From: Gammaproteobacteria bacterium
GTDB lineage: Bacteria > Pseudomonadota > Gammaproteobacteria > Steroidobacterales > Steroidobacteraceae
NCBI GenBank assembly: GCA_003132025.1
Contig: PKWJ01000051.1
Coordinates: 39,022-79,055 of the forward strand
DNA: 40,034 nucleotides
Direction of reading: 5' to 3'
Shown: positions 25,222-33,813 of the stretch, in pieces
Numbering within the stretch: the first letter of the stretch is position 1
How the letters are laid out: each line of letters starts with the position of its first letter
Program-made: the position numbers and the translations under genes
Notes under the pieces: generated by a model
The model's database searches: none
What the model saw: only the letters and a program-made list of their open reading frames with translations
What the model was told of the DNA's origin: nothing

Positions 25222-25869
25222 ATGAAAGAGCGCACGACGAATAAACGTCTGGTCAGCCTGAGCGGCGCGATCCTGCTGGCGCTCGGCATGAGCGCAGCGT
25301 ACGCCGAGGATGCCAACGGCGCGCTCAACCGTATCGCCGCCGAGCGCGTCGCGGTGGGCACCTGTGCCACTTGTCACGGCCCGCGCGGTCACAGCTATTC
25401 GCCAAAATTTCCGGTGCTCGCCGGCCAGCACGCGAAGTACCTGGTGGCGCAGCTGCAGGCCTTCAAGGCGCAGACGCGCGGCGACCCGGATGCGCTCGGC
25501 TACATGTGGGGCATGGCAGCGCCACTGAGCGATGAGCTGATGGCTTCGCTTGCCGACTACTACAGCCGTCAGATCCCGATTGCCGGGCCCACGGGAGCCG
25601 CCGCTCTGGTCACGCGCGGCAAGGACATCTACCAGAACGGGGATTCCGCAGCCGCCATCCCGCCCTGCGCCGCCTGCCACGGGGCGCTCGCCGCCGGTAC
25701 CGATGACTATCCGCGGCTCGCCGGCCAGCACGTGCAATATCTGATCAAACAATTGCGCTCATTCCAGAACAACATGCGCAACGTGGCGGTGATGCACGGC
25801 GTGGCACAGGGGCTGCAGCTCGGCGACATGGAGGCGGTGGCGACCTACCTGCAGTCGCTGGGTCCGTAG
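25222..25869 (+). CDS. Periplasmic diheme c-type cytochrome (cytochrome c4-like)
   Basis: 215 residues from the ATG at 25222. A signal peptide (AILLALGMSAAYA) is followed by two similar cytochrome domains with heme sites CATCH (48-52) and CAACH (149-153). Each is followed about 14 residues later by the repeated LAGQH--YL--QL--F segment, so the protein is an internal duplication like cytochrome c4. Candidate axial methionines lie in MWGMA and MHGVAQG. It starts two bases after the barrel-cytochrome stop, so the two are surely one transcript. It is the natural periplasmic acceptor for electrons from the outer-membrane partner. Confidence 0.9.
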   Translation: MKERTTNKRLVSLSGAILLALGMSAAYAEDANGALNRIAAERVAVGTCATCHGPRGHSYSPKFPVLAGQHAKYLVAQLQAFKAQTRGDPDALGYMWGMAAPLSDELMASLADYYSRQIPIAGPTGAAALVTRGKDIYQNGDSAAAIPPCAACHGALAAGTDDYPRLAGQHVQYLIKQLRSFQNNMRNVAVMHGVAQGLQLGDMEAVATYLQSLGP

Positions 25870-25953
25870 AGGGGCGCGGCGCGGGGAGCTGACACCGGCT
25901 GCCGCCCGTTTGGCAGAGCGTTGCCGGCTGATTTCGGCGACAATCGCTCCGTT

Positions 25954-27168
25954 ATGAGCTTGTGCATTTCACTTCAGGACGTGCGTGCGGCGCAGGACCG
26001 GATCGCCGATCAGCTCTTCGCTACGCCGTGCCTGCAGTCGCGCACGCTGTCCAAGCTCACCGGGGCGCAGGTTTACATCAAGTTCGAGAACCTGCAATTC
26101 ACCGCCTCGTTCAAGGAGCGCGGCGCGCTAAACCGGCTGCTGCAGCTCAGCGCCGCCGAACGTCAACGCGGCGTATGCACCATGTCCGCCGGCAACCATG
26201 GCCAGGCCGTGGCCTACCACGCGCACCGGCTCGGCATTCCGGCCACGATCGTGATGCCGCGTCATACGCCATTCATCAAGGTCGAGCACACACGTTCGCA
26301 CGGCGCCGAGGTGATACTGCACGGCGACACGTTGAGCGAGGCCTTCGAGTACGCGCAGCAGGTCATGACCGCGCGCCAGTTGACGTTCGTGCATCCGTAC
26401 GACGATGTGGCGGTGATTGCGGGACAGGGCACGATCGGGCTGGAAATGCTGGCGGCGGTGCCTGAGCTCGAGGCGCTGGTGGTGCCGATCGGCGGCGGCG
26501 GCCTGATTTCCGGCATCGCCGTGGCAGCCAAGGCGCTTTCTCCCGGCATCGAGATCATCGGGGTGCAGGCTGAAAGCTACCCGTCGATGCCGGCGGCACT
26601 GAAGGGTGAGCAGGCCATCTGCCATGGCAATACCATCGCCGAGGGCATCGGCGTCAAGTCCGCGGGCATGCTGACACGCGAGGTGGTGCGCGCGCTGGTG
26701 CAGGATATCCTGCTGGTGGGTGAGAACGATCTCGAGCACGGGGTGGCGCTGTTGCTGAATGTCGAGAAAACCGTGGCCGAGGGAGCCGGTGCCGCGAGCC
26801 TCGCAGCCGTGCTCGCGCAGCCGCAGCGCTTTCGCGGCCGCAAGGTCGGGCTGGTTCTATCGGGCGGCAACATTGACCCGCGCCTGCTGGCCTCGGTGAT
26901 CATGCGTGAGCTGGTTCGCGAGCAGCGCATCGTCACCTTGCGCATTCCGATTTTCGACCAACCGGGCGCGCTCGCCAGGGTGACGCAGGTGATCGGCGAT
27001 CGGGGCGGCAACATCCTGGACGTGTTTCACCGGCGCCTGTCGTCCAACGTGCCGGCCAAGTCGGCCACCCTGGAGCTGAGCTTCGAGGCTCGCGACGCGC
27101 AGCACGCCGGCGAGATCGTTGCCGACGTCCGCGCCGCCGGATTCGAACCGACGATCCTCTCGACCTGA
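25954..27168 (+). CDS. ilvA: Threonine ammonia-lyase (PLP, C-terminal ACT domain)
   Basis: 404 residues from ATG 25954. The fold-type II PLP domain has the Schiff-base Lys54 in [22 protein letters not shown] phosphate/substrate loop, the glycine-rich [11 protein letters not shown], and SGGNIDPR near the end of the domain. An ACT-like domain covers about 325-402 ([20 protein letters not shown]). The 400-residue form with one ACT domain is the class often described as catabolic/short biosynthetic threonine dehydratase, converting threonine to 2-oxobutanoate and ammonia. It ends 5 bp from the convergent permease gene. The symbol is by family; tdcB-like function is equally possible. Confidence 0.88.
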   Translation: MSLCISLQDVRAAQDRIADQLFATPCLQSRTLSKLTGAQVYIKFENLQFTASFKERGALNRLLQLSAAERQRGVCTMSAGNHGQAVAYHAHRLGIPATIVMPRHTPFIKVEHTRSHGAEVILHGDTLSEAFEYAQQVMTARQLTFVHPYDDVAVIAGQGTIGLEMLAAVPELEALVVPIGGGGLISGIAVAAKALSPGIEIIGVQAESYPSMPAALKGEQAICHGNTIAEGIGVKSAGMLTREVVRALVQDILLVGENDLEHGVALLLNVEKTVAEGAGAASLAAVLAQPQRFRGRKVGLVLSGGNIDPRLLASVIMRELVREQRIVTLRIPIFDQPGALARVTQVIGDRGGNILDVFHRRLSSNVPAKSATLELSFEARDAQHAGEIVADVRAAGFEPTILST

Positions 27169-27173
27169 AATCG

Positions 27174-28478
27174 CTACCCACCCGGCTGCGTGCGCTGCAA
27201 ACGCAGGCGCCGCACGCCGTACAGCAGCAGTGCCAGCGCGAGGATCAGGCCTAAGCCCAGCAGGTCGTCGCGCGCCGCCGTCGCGTACAGCAGCCAGCCA
27301 TTGGCGAGCACGGTCGCCACCGGTACCAGCGCTCCGCCCGGGATGCGAAACGGCGCGCCATCGCTATGTACGTCACGTGCCCGCAGCACCATCACCGCAA
27401 TCGCGCACAGCATGTAGAGCACGAACGCGGTCAGGTTGGAGAAGATCGCCAGCCGCTCGAAGCTGCCGGTCAGCGCCAGCGCGGCCACCAGGCCACCGTG
27501 GATGATGATCGCGACGTGCGGAGTGCGATAGCGATCATGCACCGCGCACAGTGCCGCCGGCAGAAAGCCGTCGCGCGCGTAGGCGAAGATCGAGCGCGGG
27601 GTCGAGAGAATATTGGCGCTCAGGTAGCCCAGCATGGATATGGCCGCAGCGACGATCATCACCGTGCGTCCGGGTGCGCCGGCGAATACGGCTGCGGCCT
27701 GCGCCAGCGGCGCGACGTTATCAGCGCCCAGGCGGCTGCCCACGATGCCGAGCGCGACCCACTGGATGGCAAGGTAGAGCGCAGTCGCCGCCCCCAGCGC
27801 CAGAAATGCGGCACGCGGGACCGTGCGCCAGGGGGCTCGTACTTCGCCGCTCGGTGCCAGCGCCGACTCAATGCCGCTAAATGCAAAGATGACCACGCCG
27901 GCGGTGCCCAGCACATTGGTCAGCGATGGCAGCTGATCCCACATCAGGTTCGAATGGTGTACGAAAGCGGCACCAATGAGCACAAAGCCAAGCAGCGGCG
28001 CGATCTTGAGAACGGTGACGAGTTCCATGGCGCGGGCGCTGTTGCGCACGCCGCGCACGTTGATGACGACGAATGTGGCGACCACCGCCACGATCAGCGT
28101 TGCGTACCAGCCGCTCCAATTCAATCCCAGCATGGCGATCACGGTGCGGGCAAACAGTACCGTCACGGCAGCGCCGCCGAACAGGCCGGTAAGCAACAGG
28201 ACAGCCCCGGCGATGAAGCCGACGAGCGGGCCGAGCGCGGTCTCCACATAGGCGTAAACCCCGCCGGTTACCGTCACGCGACTGCCGGCCTCCGCCAGGC
28301 ACAGCAGCACCAGCCCCATGACCAGCATGCACACCAGATAGGCCAGCGGTGCGGCGGCCCCCAGGCGCGCCACCGCCAGTGCCGGCAGGACGAAGATGCC
28401 GCTACCGACCGTGTAGTTGAAAATGGTCGTAGCCAGCTCGCGCACGCCGAGCTCGCGCAGCAACCTTGCATCTTGCAT
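27174..28478 (-). CDS. APC-superfamily amino acid permease
   Basis: 434 residues from the ATG at 28476-28478; the frame continues upstream but into the divergent promoter region and the next gene. Twelve or so transmembrane helices. The first has the substrate/sodium-site pattern FNYTVGSGIFVLPALAVARL, and helix 6 has VVIFAFSGIESALAPSGE, both typical of APC amino acid transporters. The conserved late sequence PRSIFAYARDGFLPAAL is also present. The flanking threonine and serine/threonine dehydratase genes suggest uptake of hydroxy-amino acids, but specificity is inferred from context only. Confidence 0.9.
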   Translation of the reverse strand: MQDARLLRELGVRELATTIFNYTVGSGIFVLPALAVARLGAAAPLAYLVCMLVMGLVLLCLAEAGSRVTVTGGVYAYVETALGPLVGFIAGAVLLLTGLFGGAAVTVLFARTVIAMLGLNWSGWYATLIVAVVATFVVINVRGVRNSARAMELVTVLKIAPLLGFVLIGAAFVHHSNLMWDQLPSLTNVLGTAGVVIFAFSGIESALAPSGEVRAPWRTVPRAAFLALGAATALYLAIQWVALGIVGSRLGADNVAPLAQAAAVFAGAPGRTVMIVAAAISMLGYLSANILSTPRSIFAYARDGFLPAALCAVHDRYRTPHVAIIIHGGLVAALALTGSFERLAIFSNLTAFVLYMLCAIAVMVLRARDVHSDGAPFRIPGGALVPVATVLANGWLLYATAARDDLLGLGLILALALLLYGVRRLRLQRTQPGG

Positions 28479-28539
28479 CCGCGGCAGCCTACCAGAAGCG
28501 CGCACTCGGTCGCGCCTTGCCGCCGACTTCGGACGCCGT

Positions 28540-28566
28540 GTGACACTAGCGCAGTTTCGGTATGCT
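28540..28566 (+). promoter_or_regulatory. Possible promoter of the dehydratase gene
   Basis: GTGACA (28540-28545) and TATGCT (28561-28566) resemble sigma-70 -35 and -10 boxes with a short 15-bp spacer, ending 24 bp before the ATG at 28591. It lies in the 112-bp space shared with the divergent permease gene. Weak evidence. Confidence 0.25.
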
Positions 28567-28590
28567 TCCAGCCCCTCGAGCGAGCGGTGC

Positions 28591-29541
28591 ATGCAGCCGG
28601 CAGACGTTACCCTGGAGACCATTCGAGCGGCGCGCGAGCGAATCGCGGGCCGTACCCGGCGCACGCCGGTGCTCGAGAATGCAACCCTGAACGCGCTCGC
28701 CGGGGCGCAGTTGTACTTCAAGTGCGAGAATTTTCAGGACAGCGGCACATTCAAGGCACGCGGCGCGACCAACGCGGTGTTTGCACTGTCGACGGCCGAG
28801 ATCCAGGCCGGTGTGGTGACGCATTCTTCAGGCAATCACGGCGCCGCGGTGGCACGCGCCGCCGGGCTGCGCGGCGTGCGGGCCCAGATCGTGATGCCGG
28901 AGAACTCCTCACGCGCCAAGTTCGAGGCGGTGTACGGCTACGGCGGCGAAGTCCTGCGGTGCGAGCCGACCCTGGCGGCGCGCGAGGCGCTGGCCGCACA
29001 GCTCGTGGCTGAGACTGGCGCCACGTTCATTCACCCCTACGACGATCCGCGCGTGATCGCGGGGCAGGGCACGATTGCGCTCGAGTTGCTAGAGGACGTG
29101 CCTGGTCTCGACCTGCTGCTGCTGCCCGTGGGGGGTGGCGGACTGGCCAGCGGCGTTGCGGTGGCTGCAAAAGCCTTGCGTCCGGCAATACGACTGATCG
29201 CGGTCGAGCCGATCGGTGCCGACGACGCCCGGCGATCGTTCACATCCGGGACCTTGTCGCCTTCGCTGCAGCCGGTCACGATCGCCGACGGCCTGCGCGG
29301 TGCATTGAGTGCCCGCACCCTGGAGCTGATCCGCCGCCACGTGGACGATATCGTCACCGTCAGCGACGCGTCGATCGTACGGGCGATGCGCACGCTGTGG
29401 CAGCAGCTCAAGATCATCGTCGAAGCCTCAAGCGCCGTGCCCTACGCCGCGGTGCAGGAGCAACTACTCGATATCGGCGGCGCGCGCGTCGGCATCATCC
29501 TTACCGGAGGCAACGTCGACCTGGATCAGCTGCCGTGGTAG
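28591..29541 (+). CDS. Serine/threonine dehydratase-type PLP enzyme (serine racemase family)
   Basis: 316 residues, one fold-type II PLP domain without an ACT domain. Schiff-base Lys55 in SGTFKARGATNAV, the SSGNHGAAVA loop, the GGGGLASGVAVAA phosphate-binding loop, and TGGNVDLD near the C-terminus are all in place. The length fits eukaryotic-type serine racemases and bacterial serine/threonine or hydroxyaspartate dehydratases, which I cannot separate by eye. It shares a 112-bp divergent region with the amino acid permease. A second, longer dehydratase with an ACT domain lies just beyond that permease, so the three genes look like a hydroxy-amino acid catabolic set. Confidence 0.9.
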   Translation: MQPADVTLETIRAARERIAGRTRRTPVLENATLNALAGAQLYFKCENFQDSGTFKARGATNAVFALSTAEIQAGVVTHSSGNHGAAVARAAGLRGVRAQIVMPENSSRAKFEAVYGYGGEVLRCEPTLAAREALAAQLVAETGATFIHPYDDPRVIAGQGTIALELLEDVPGLDLLLLPVGGGGLASGVAVAAKALRPAIRLIAVEPIGADDARRSFTSGTLSPSLQPVTIADGLRGALSARTLELIRRHVDDIVTVSDASIVRAMRTLWQQLKIIVEASSAVPYAAVQEQLLDIGGARVGIILTGGNVDLDQLPW

Positions 29542-29567
29542 GGGCGCTGTGCACGCATGCCGGTGCT

Positions 29568-31586
29568 TTAGGCGACGCGCGGGGTGATCTGCTCCTCGGC
29601 TGCCGCGTGGGTACGCACGCAGTTTCGGCCCGCGTCCTTGGCCGCATAGAGCGCGGCGTCGGCGCGCCGCAGCATGACGCTGATGGTGTCGTGGGTCGGA
29701 ACCGACGTGGCCACGCCGATGCTGACGGTGATGCGCCGATCGCCCAGCCAGCGCGACAGATCGATGCGCATCACGCGCTCGCGCAGCCGCTCGGCAATCG
29801 TGATGGCCTGATCCAGTCCGGTGGCCGGCAAAACGACCGCGAATTCTTCACCGCCGAGGCGCCCGAACATGGCCGGCTCGGACACCGCCTCGCGCAGATT
29901 GGCGGTCATGGCGCGCAGCGTCTCGTCGCCGATCAGGTGGCCGTGCCGATCGTTGATCGATTTGAAATGATCGATGTCCATGATGAGGATCGATGTCGGC
30001 GTGTGGCTGCGCCGCAGCAGCTGTGCCAGCTGCGCCAGCACCGCGCGGCGATTGGGCACGGCGGTGAGTTCATCGGTCATCGCCAGTCCACGCAGCCGCA
30101 GCGTGCTGCGCCGCTGGTGTACCGCCAGCCACACCAGAACCGCGAGCAGCAGCGCCGTGAGCACGATCACCGCGGTGCGCAGGTTGCTGGCCCGCAGCTG
30201 CTGCGCCAGCGCTTTCTGATTGGCCGCGTTCTCGAGCGTCAGCAGTTCGTTTTCCTGCTCCCTCGCCGCGGTGTCGAATTCCACCTTGAGCGTTTCAAAG
30301 CGCTGATCGAGCTGATCGCGCAGCAGTCGTGTCGACATGCTCTGCGCCAGCGTGCGGTATTCGAAAGCGTCGCGCCAATCGCCCAGGTCAGCGTCCACCG
30401 CTGCGAGTTGGTCGTAGGTCGGCCCGAGTTCGCCGAGTGAGTCGGCCTGTCGGAACACCAGCAGCGCCTGGCCGAGGATGGCGGCGCTTTCCTTCAGGCG
30501 CGTGAGCTGGTGCAGCGCGATGCCGCGCGCCAGGTCGATCTGCCCCAGCAGGCGCACGTCCGGGGTGCGCCGCTGCAGTTCGCTGGCCTCATCCAGCAGC
30601 GTCATGGCGGCGTTCGGGTTACCCTGCGCATTGGCGACGGTGGCCAGCCCGCGCAGCGCGTAGGCCTGGCCGCGTACATAGTCCAGTTGCTTGCTGAGTT
30701 CGAGCGAGGCGGCGAATGCACTGTGCGCCGCATCCCATTCCTGCAGATTCTCCTGCGCGCGTCCGAGATTGTGCAGCGTGACCATCTCGTCGCGTTTCAG
30801 GCCGGCTTTGTGCTGTGCCTCGAGCGCGCGCTGAAACAGGTGCTCCGCCTCGGTGTAATCGCCCATGCGATTGTAGGTGATGGCGATGCTGTCGAGCGCG
30901 GCCAGCGCGTGTTGTGGCATCTGCTGCTGCTCGAACAGGCCCTGAGCGCGCCGCAGTTCGGTCAGTCCCGCGGCATACTCGCCCTGTAGCGAGCGCAGGT
31001 AACCGCTCGAGAACAGTACCTCGGCCAGCATCTGATTATCGCCGGTCTGGGTGGCGATGGCGGCCGCCTGATCGTACAGCGCACGCGCCTGCCCGTTGTC
31101 GCCGACGGTTTGCAGTGTTTCGCCCTGGCAGTTGAGCACCCCGGCGCGCAATCCCGGCCGCGTCGCCTGGGGCAGCAAGGCCGTGGCGGCCGCAATCTGC
31201 TGCTCGGCCGCGGCCTGGTCGCGCTCGGAGTGGTAATCGCACAGCAACAGATGCGCACGAATTTCCAGATCCGGATTGGGATCACGGCGCAGCAACTCGA
31301 GTGCCGATTCAGCCTGCCGTTTGCTGACCTCGGGATCGACCCGGGCGGATACCGCCGACTGCTCGATCAGGCTCAAGATCGAGGTTTTTTCCGAAGCGCG
31401 CGCCGACGGCGCCACGGCGCCCAGCATCAGCAGGGCCGCGAGCAGCGCGGTCAATGGAGCAACGGCAATGCGGTGGAGCGGCAAGGGGCTGTTCCGTCGT
31501 CTTGGGGCAGGCGACTCTGCCCCATATTCTAAGTTTTTGCCGCTGTGGCTACCTCGATAAATCGCTCCGCGGCGGCCGGCTGCCAT
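29568..31586 (-). CDS. Diguanylate cyclase with periplasmic TPR sensor region
   Basis: About 672 residues from ATG 31586; a TTG at 31484 gives a more natural signal peptide (PLHRIAVAPLTALLAALLML, ending PSARA). Residues ~70-450 are tandem TPR-like repeats (ALEAQHKAGLKRDEMVTLHN and others). A transmembrane helix lies at about 508-526. A GGDEF domain follows, with the catalytic GRLGGEEFAVVLPAT (579-583). The c-di-GMP inhibitory RxxD site five residues before it is replaced by SEPA, so product inhibition should be lost. It makes c-di-GMP in the cytosol in response to a periplasmic cue. Confidence 0.9.
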   Translation of the reverse strand: MAAGRRGAIYRGSHSGKNLEYGAESPAPRRRNSPLPLHRIAVAPLTALLAALLMLGAVAPSARASEKTSILSLIEQSAVSARVDPEVSKRQAESALELLRRDPNPDLEIRAHLLLCDYHSERDQAAAEQQIAAATALLPQATRPGLRAGVLNCQGETLQTVGDNGQARALYDQAAAIATQTGDNQMLAEVLFSSGYLRSLQGEYAAGLTELRRAQGLFEQQQMPQHALAALDSIAITYNRMGDYTEAEHLFQRALEAQHKAGLKRDEMVTLHNLGRAQENLQEWDAAHSAFAASLELSKQLDYVRGQAYALRGLATVANAQGNPNAAMTLLDEASELQRRTPDVRLLGQIDLARGIALHQLTRLKESAAILGQALLVFRQADSLGELGPTYDQLAAVDADLGDWRDAFEYRTLAQSMSTRLLRDQLDQRFETLKVEFDTAAREQENELLTLENAANQKALAQQLRASNLRTAVIVLTALLLAVLVWLAVHQRRSTLRLRGLAMTDELTAVPNRRAVLAQLAQLLRRSHTPTSILIMDIDHFKSINDRHGHLIGDETLRAMTANLREAVSEPAMFGRLGGEEFAVVLPATGLDQAITIAERLRERVMRIDLSRWLGDRRITVSIGVATSVPTHDTISVMLRRADAALYAAKDAGRNCVRTHAAAEEQITPRVA

Positions 31587-31728
31587 CAAAAGTGTGACAT
31601 AACGCGCCGGTCACCCGACCGATTGACTCGGCGAACGCCAAGGGAGCGCTACTCGGGGCAGCGATCCCTTATCCGACGGCGACTTAGGGGACATTGGGGC
31701 TGCCGCCGCTCTTTATAAATAGATGTAA

Positions 31729-32664
31729 TCAGTAGATGTCGACCGCAGCGGCTTCGCCCTCGCGCACGCTGGCGCGAAACATGATCGGAGTGTTGTGGCG
31801 CGTGACGATCTCGCCCAGGCGATCCACGGCAATGAGCCCACCGGCTGCGCCCAGGCCTGACAGGCGCTGCACGATTGCCTCGCTCACTGCGTTCGCCAGC
31901 GAATAGCCGCCGTAGCGCAGCCGGGCCGAGATGTCGTAGGCCTGCACCGTGCGCAGGAACCACTCGCCGTGACCAGTGGTCGATACCGCGCAGGTGTGGT
32001 TGTCGGCGTAAGTGCCGGCGCCGATCACCGGTGAATCCCCGACGCGGCCCGAGCGCTTGCCCGCGATGCCGCCGGTAGAGGTGGCTGCGGCCAGTCGCCC
32101 AGCGCCATCGCGCGCCACGGCGCCGACCGTGCCCAGCGGAGGCTCGTCGAGCGACAGCAGCGGCGTGGATACGCCGCTATTCGCCTGAGTCTGCCGCAGC
32201 TTCAGCGCTTCGAACTGCTGCCGGCGATCGGGCGTGATGAAATAATCATTGTCAACCAAAGCCAATCCGGCCTGCCGGGCGAAACTCTCGGCGCCGTCGC
32301 CGACCAGGAATACCTGCGATCCATCCTCGAGCACGGCGCGCGCCAGCTGCACCGGATTCCTGATATGACGCAGCTGGGCTACGGCGCCCGCCCGCAGGTC
32401 GGTGCCATCCATGATGGCGGCATCCAGTTCGGCTGTGCCGTCGGCGCTCAGTACCGCGCCGCGCCCGGCGTTGAACAGCGGATCGTCCTCCAGCGCCGTG
32501 ACCGCCGCCTGCACGGCGTCCAGCGCGCAGCCGTCGTGTTCCAGCAGGCGCTGGCCGGCGGCCAGCGCCTGCGCCAGGCCGCGCCGATAGGCCGCTTCGC
32601 GAGCAGTGGTGAAGGGCTCGCGCGGCAGGTCGCCGGCACCGCCGTGGATGGCCAGGGCGTACAT
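31729..32664 (-). CDS. iaaA: Isoaspartyl peptidase / plant-type L-asparaginase
   Basis: 311 residues. Opening YALAIHGGAGDL is the family start, NPLFNAGRGAVL-like DDPLFNAGRGAVLSADGT follows, and the Ntn-hydrolase nucleophile is Thr179 in PPLGTVGAVARD, the same number as in the E. coli enzyme. GGIAGKRSGRVGDSPVIGAG downstream forms the substrate pocket. The precursor cuts itself before Thr179 to give alpha and beta chains. It hydrolyses isoaspartyl dipeptides and asparagine in the cytosol. It starts 41 bp from the divergent threonine aldolase gene. Confidence 0.93.
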   Translation of the reverse strand: MYALAIHGGAGDLPREPFTTAREAAYRRGLAQALAAGQRLLEHDGCALDAVQAAVTALEDDPLFNAGRGAVLSADGTAELDAAIMDGTDLRAGAVAQLRHIRNPVQLARAVLEDGSQVFLVGDGAESFARQAGLALVDNDYFITPDRRQQFEALKLRQTQANSGVSTPLLSLDEPPLGTVGAVARDGAGRLAAATSTGGIAGKRSGRVGDSPVIGAGTYADNHTCAVSTTGHGEWFLRTVQAYDISARLRYGGYSLANAVSEAIVQRLSGLGAAGGLIAVDRLGEIVTRHNTPIMFRASVREGEAAAVDIY

Positions 32665-32670
32665 GAGTGT

Positions 32671-32701
32671 CTAGCCTACGCGAAACGCGCTAGCCTGTGC
32701 G
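32671..32701. repeat. Direct repeat and dyad in a 41-bp divergent promoter
   Basis: CTAGCCTACGCG (32671-32682) and CTAGCCTGTGCG (32690-32701) are 12-mers differing at two positions, spaced 19 bp start to start. Between them CGCG-AAA-CGCG and the outer CTAG pair form a dyad. The element fills most of the gap between the isoaspartyl peptidase and threonine aldolase genes, so it is a candidate binding site for a shared regulator. Confidence 0.4.
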
Positions 32702-32705
32702 CCCT

Positions 32706-33770
32706 ATGAAAACTGACCCGACGCGCGCTGCTCCGGGCTGGCAGTTTGCCAGCGACAACACCGCCGGCATCTGCGCCGAAGCCTGGGAGGCTTTGCACGC
32801 CGCCAATGTCGGCTACGCGCCAAGTTACGGCGAGGATGCCTGGACCGAACGTGCCTGTGCGCTGATTCGTGCGCTGTTCGAGCACGATGCCGCCGAAGTT
32901 TTTTTCGTATTCAACGGCACCGCGGCCAACTCGCTGTCGCTGGCGGCGCTGGCGCGCAGTTACCACGGTATCGTCTGCCACGAGGCCGCCCACGTGCAGA
33001 CCGATGAGTGCGCGGCGCCCGAATTCTTCAGCGGTGGCGCCAAATTGCTGCCGCTGCCGGGCGCGGGCGCCAAGCTTGAAGCGGCAACGGTGCTGCAACT
33101 GATCACACGGCGCGACGACCTGCATTTTCCGCGGCCGCGGGCGCTGTCACTCAGTCAACCCACCGAATGGGGCACGCTATATCGGCCGGCCGAGGTTGCG
33201 GCCCTGAGCGCGGTGGCGCATGCGCACGATGTGGCGGTGCAGATGGATGGCGCGCGTTTTGCCAACGCGCTGGCGGCGCTGCCGGGGGTCACGGCGGCCG
33301 ACCTGAGCTGGCGCGCGGGCGTGGACGTGCTGTCCCTGGGCGGCACCAAGAACGGCCTCAACACCGCCGAGGCGGTGGTGTTCTTCAATCCGGCGCTGGC
33401 CGCGCAGTTCGACTACCGCGGCAAACAGGCCGGACAGCTCGCTTCCAAGATGCGTTTTCAGAGCTGCCAGTGGCAGGGCGTGCTCGAATCCGGGGCCTGG
33501 TTGCGTCACGCCGCGCACGCCAATGCGATGGCGCAGCGCCTGGGCGCGGCAATCAGCGCCGTGCCGGGCCTACGGCTGGCACGCGCGGTCGAGGTCAATG
33601 CGGTGTTCGTCGATATGAGCGCGGCGGTGGCCGAGGCCATGTTCGCCATGGGCTGGCATTTCTACACCCTTTCGGGCGCCGGCTATCGTCTGATGTGCTC
33701 CTGGGCCACTACGGCAGAGGACGTCGCGGCATTCGCGCGCGATCTGCAGCGCGTGGTCGGCGAGTCTTGA
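32706..33770 (+). CDS. Low-specificity threonine aldolase (PLP, beta-eliminating lyase family)
   Basis: 354 residues from ATG 32706; a GTG three codons upstream is possible. FASDNTAGICAEAWEAL is the N-terminal family motif, FNGTAANSLSLAAL marks the phosphate-binding segment, HEAAHVQTDE the cofactor-stacking His, MDGARFANAL the Asp contacting the pyridine nitrogen, and LGGTKNGLN the Schiff-base Lys (about 215). It cleaves threonine or other beta-hydroxy amino acids to glycine and an aldehyde. It belongs with the dehydratases to the left as a second route for threonine breakdown. Confidence 0.92.
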   Translation: MKTDPTRAAPGWQFASDNTAGICAEAWEALHAANVGYAPSYGEDAWTERACALIRALFEHDAAEVFFVFNGTAANSLSLAALARSYHGIVCHEAAHVQTDECAAPEFFSGGAKLLPLPGAGAKLEAATVLQLITRRDDLHFPRPRALSLSQPTEWGTLYRPAEVAALSAVAHAHDVAVQMDGARFANALAALPGVTAADLSWRAGVDVLSLGGTKNGLNTAEAVVFFNPALAAQFDYRGKQAGQLASKMRFQSCQWQGVLESGAWLRHAAHANAMAQRLGAAISAVPGLRLARAVEVNAVFVDMSAAVAEAMFAMGWHFYTLSGAGYRLMCSWATTAEDVAAFARDLQRVVGES

Positions 33771-33813
33771 CCGCGGCGTGCCGCGACGTGCCGCGGCGAG
33801 CGGCGTCGGCGCA

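Noticed and set aside
27366..29012. A 548-codon plus-strand frame across the permease gene.
   Set aside because: Antisense to a clear APC permease and then out of frame with a clear dehydratase; its sequence is Gln/Arg/His-rich noise.
33777..33795. Tandem 9-mer CGTGCCGCG between threonine aldolase and the MoeB-like gene.
   Set aside because: Short, two copies only, between two gene ends; no likely function.
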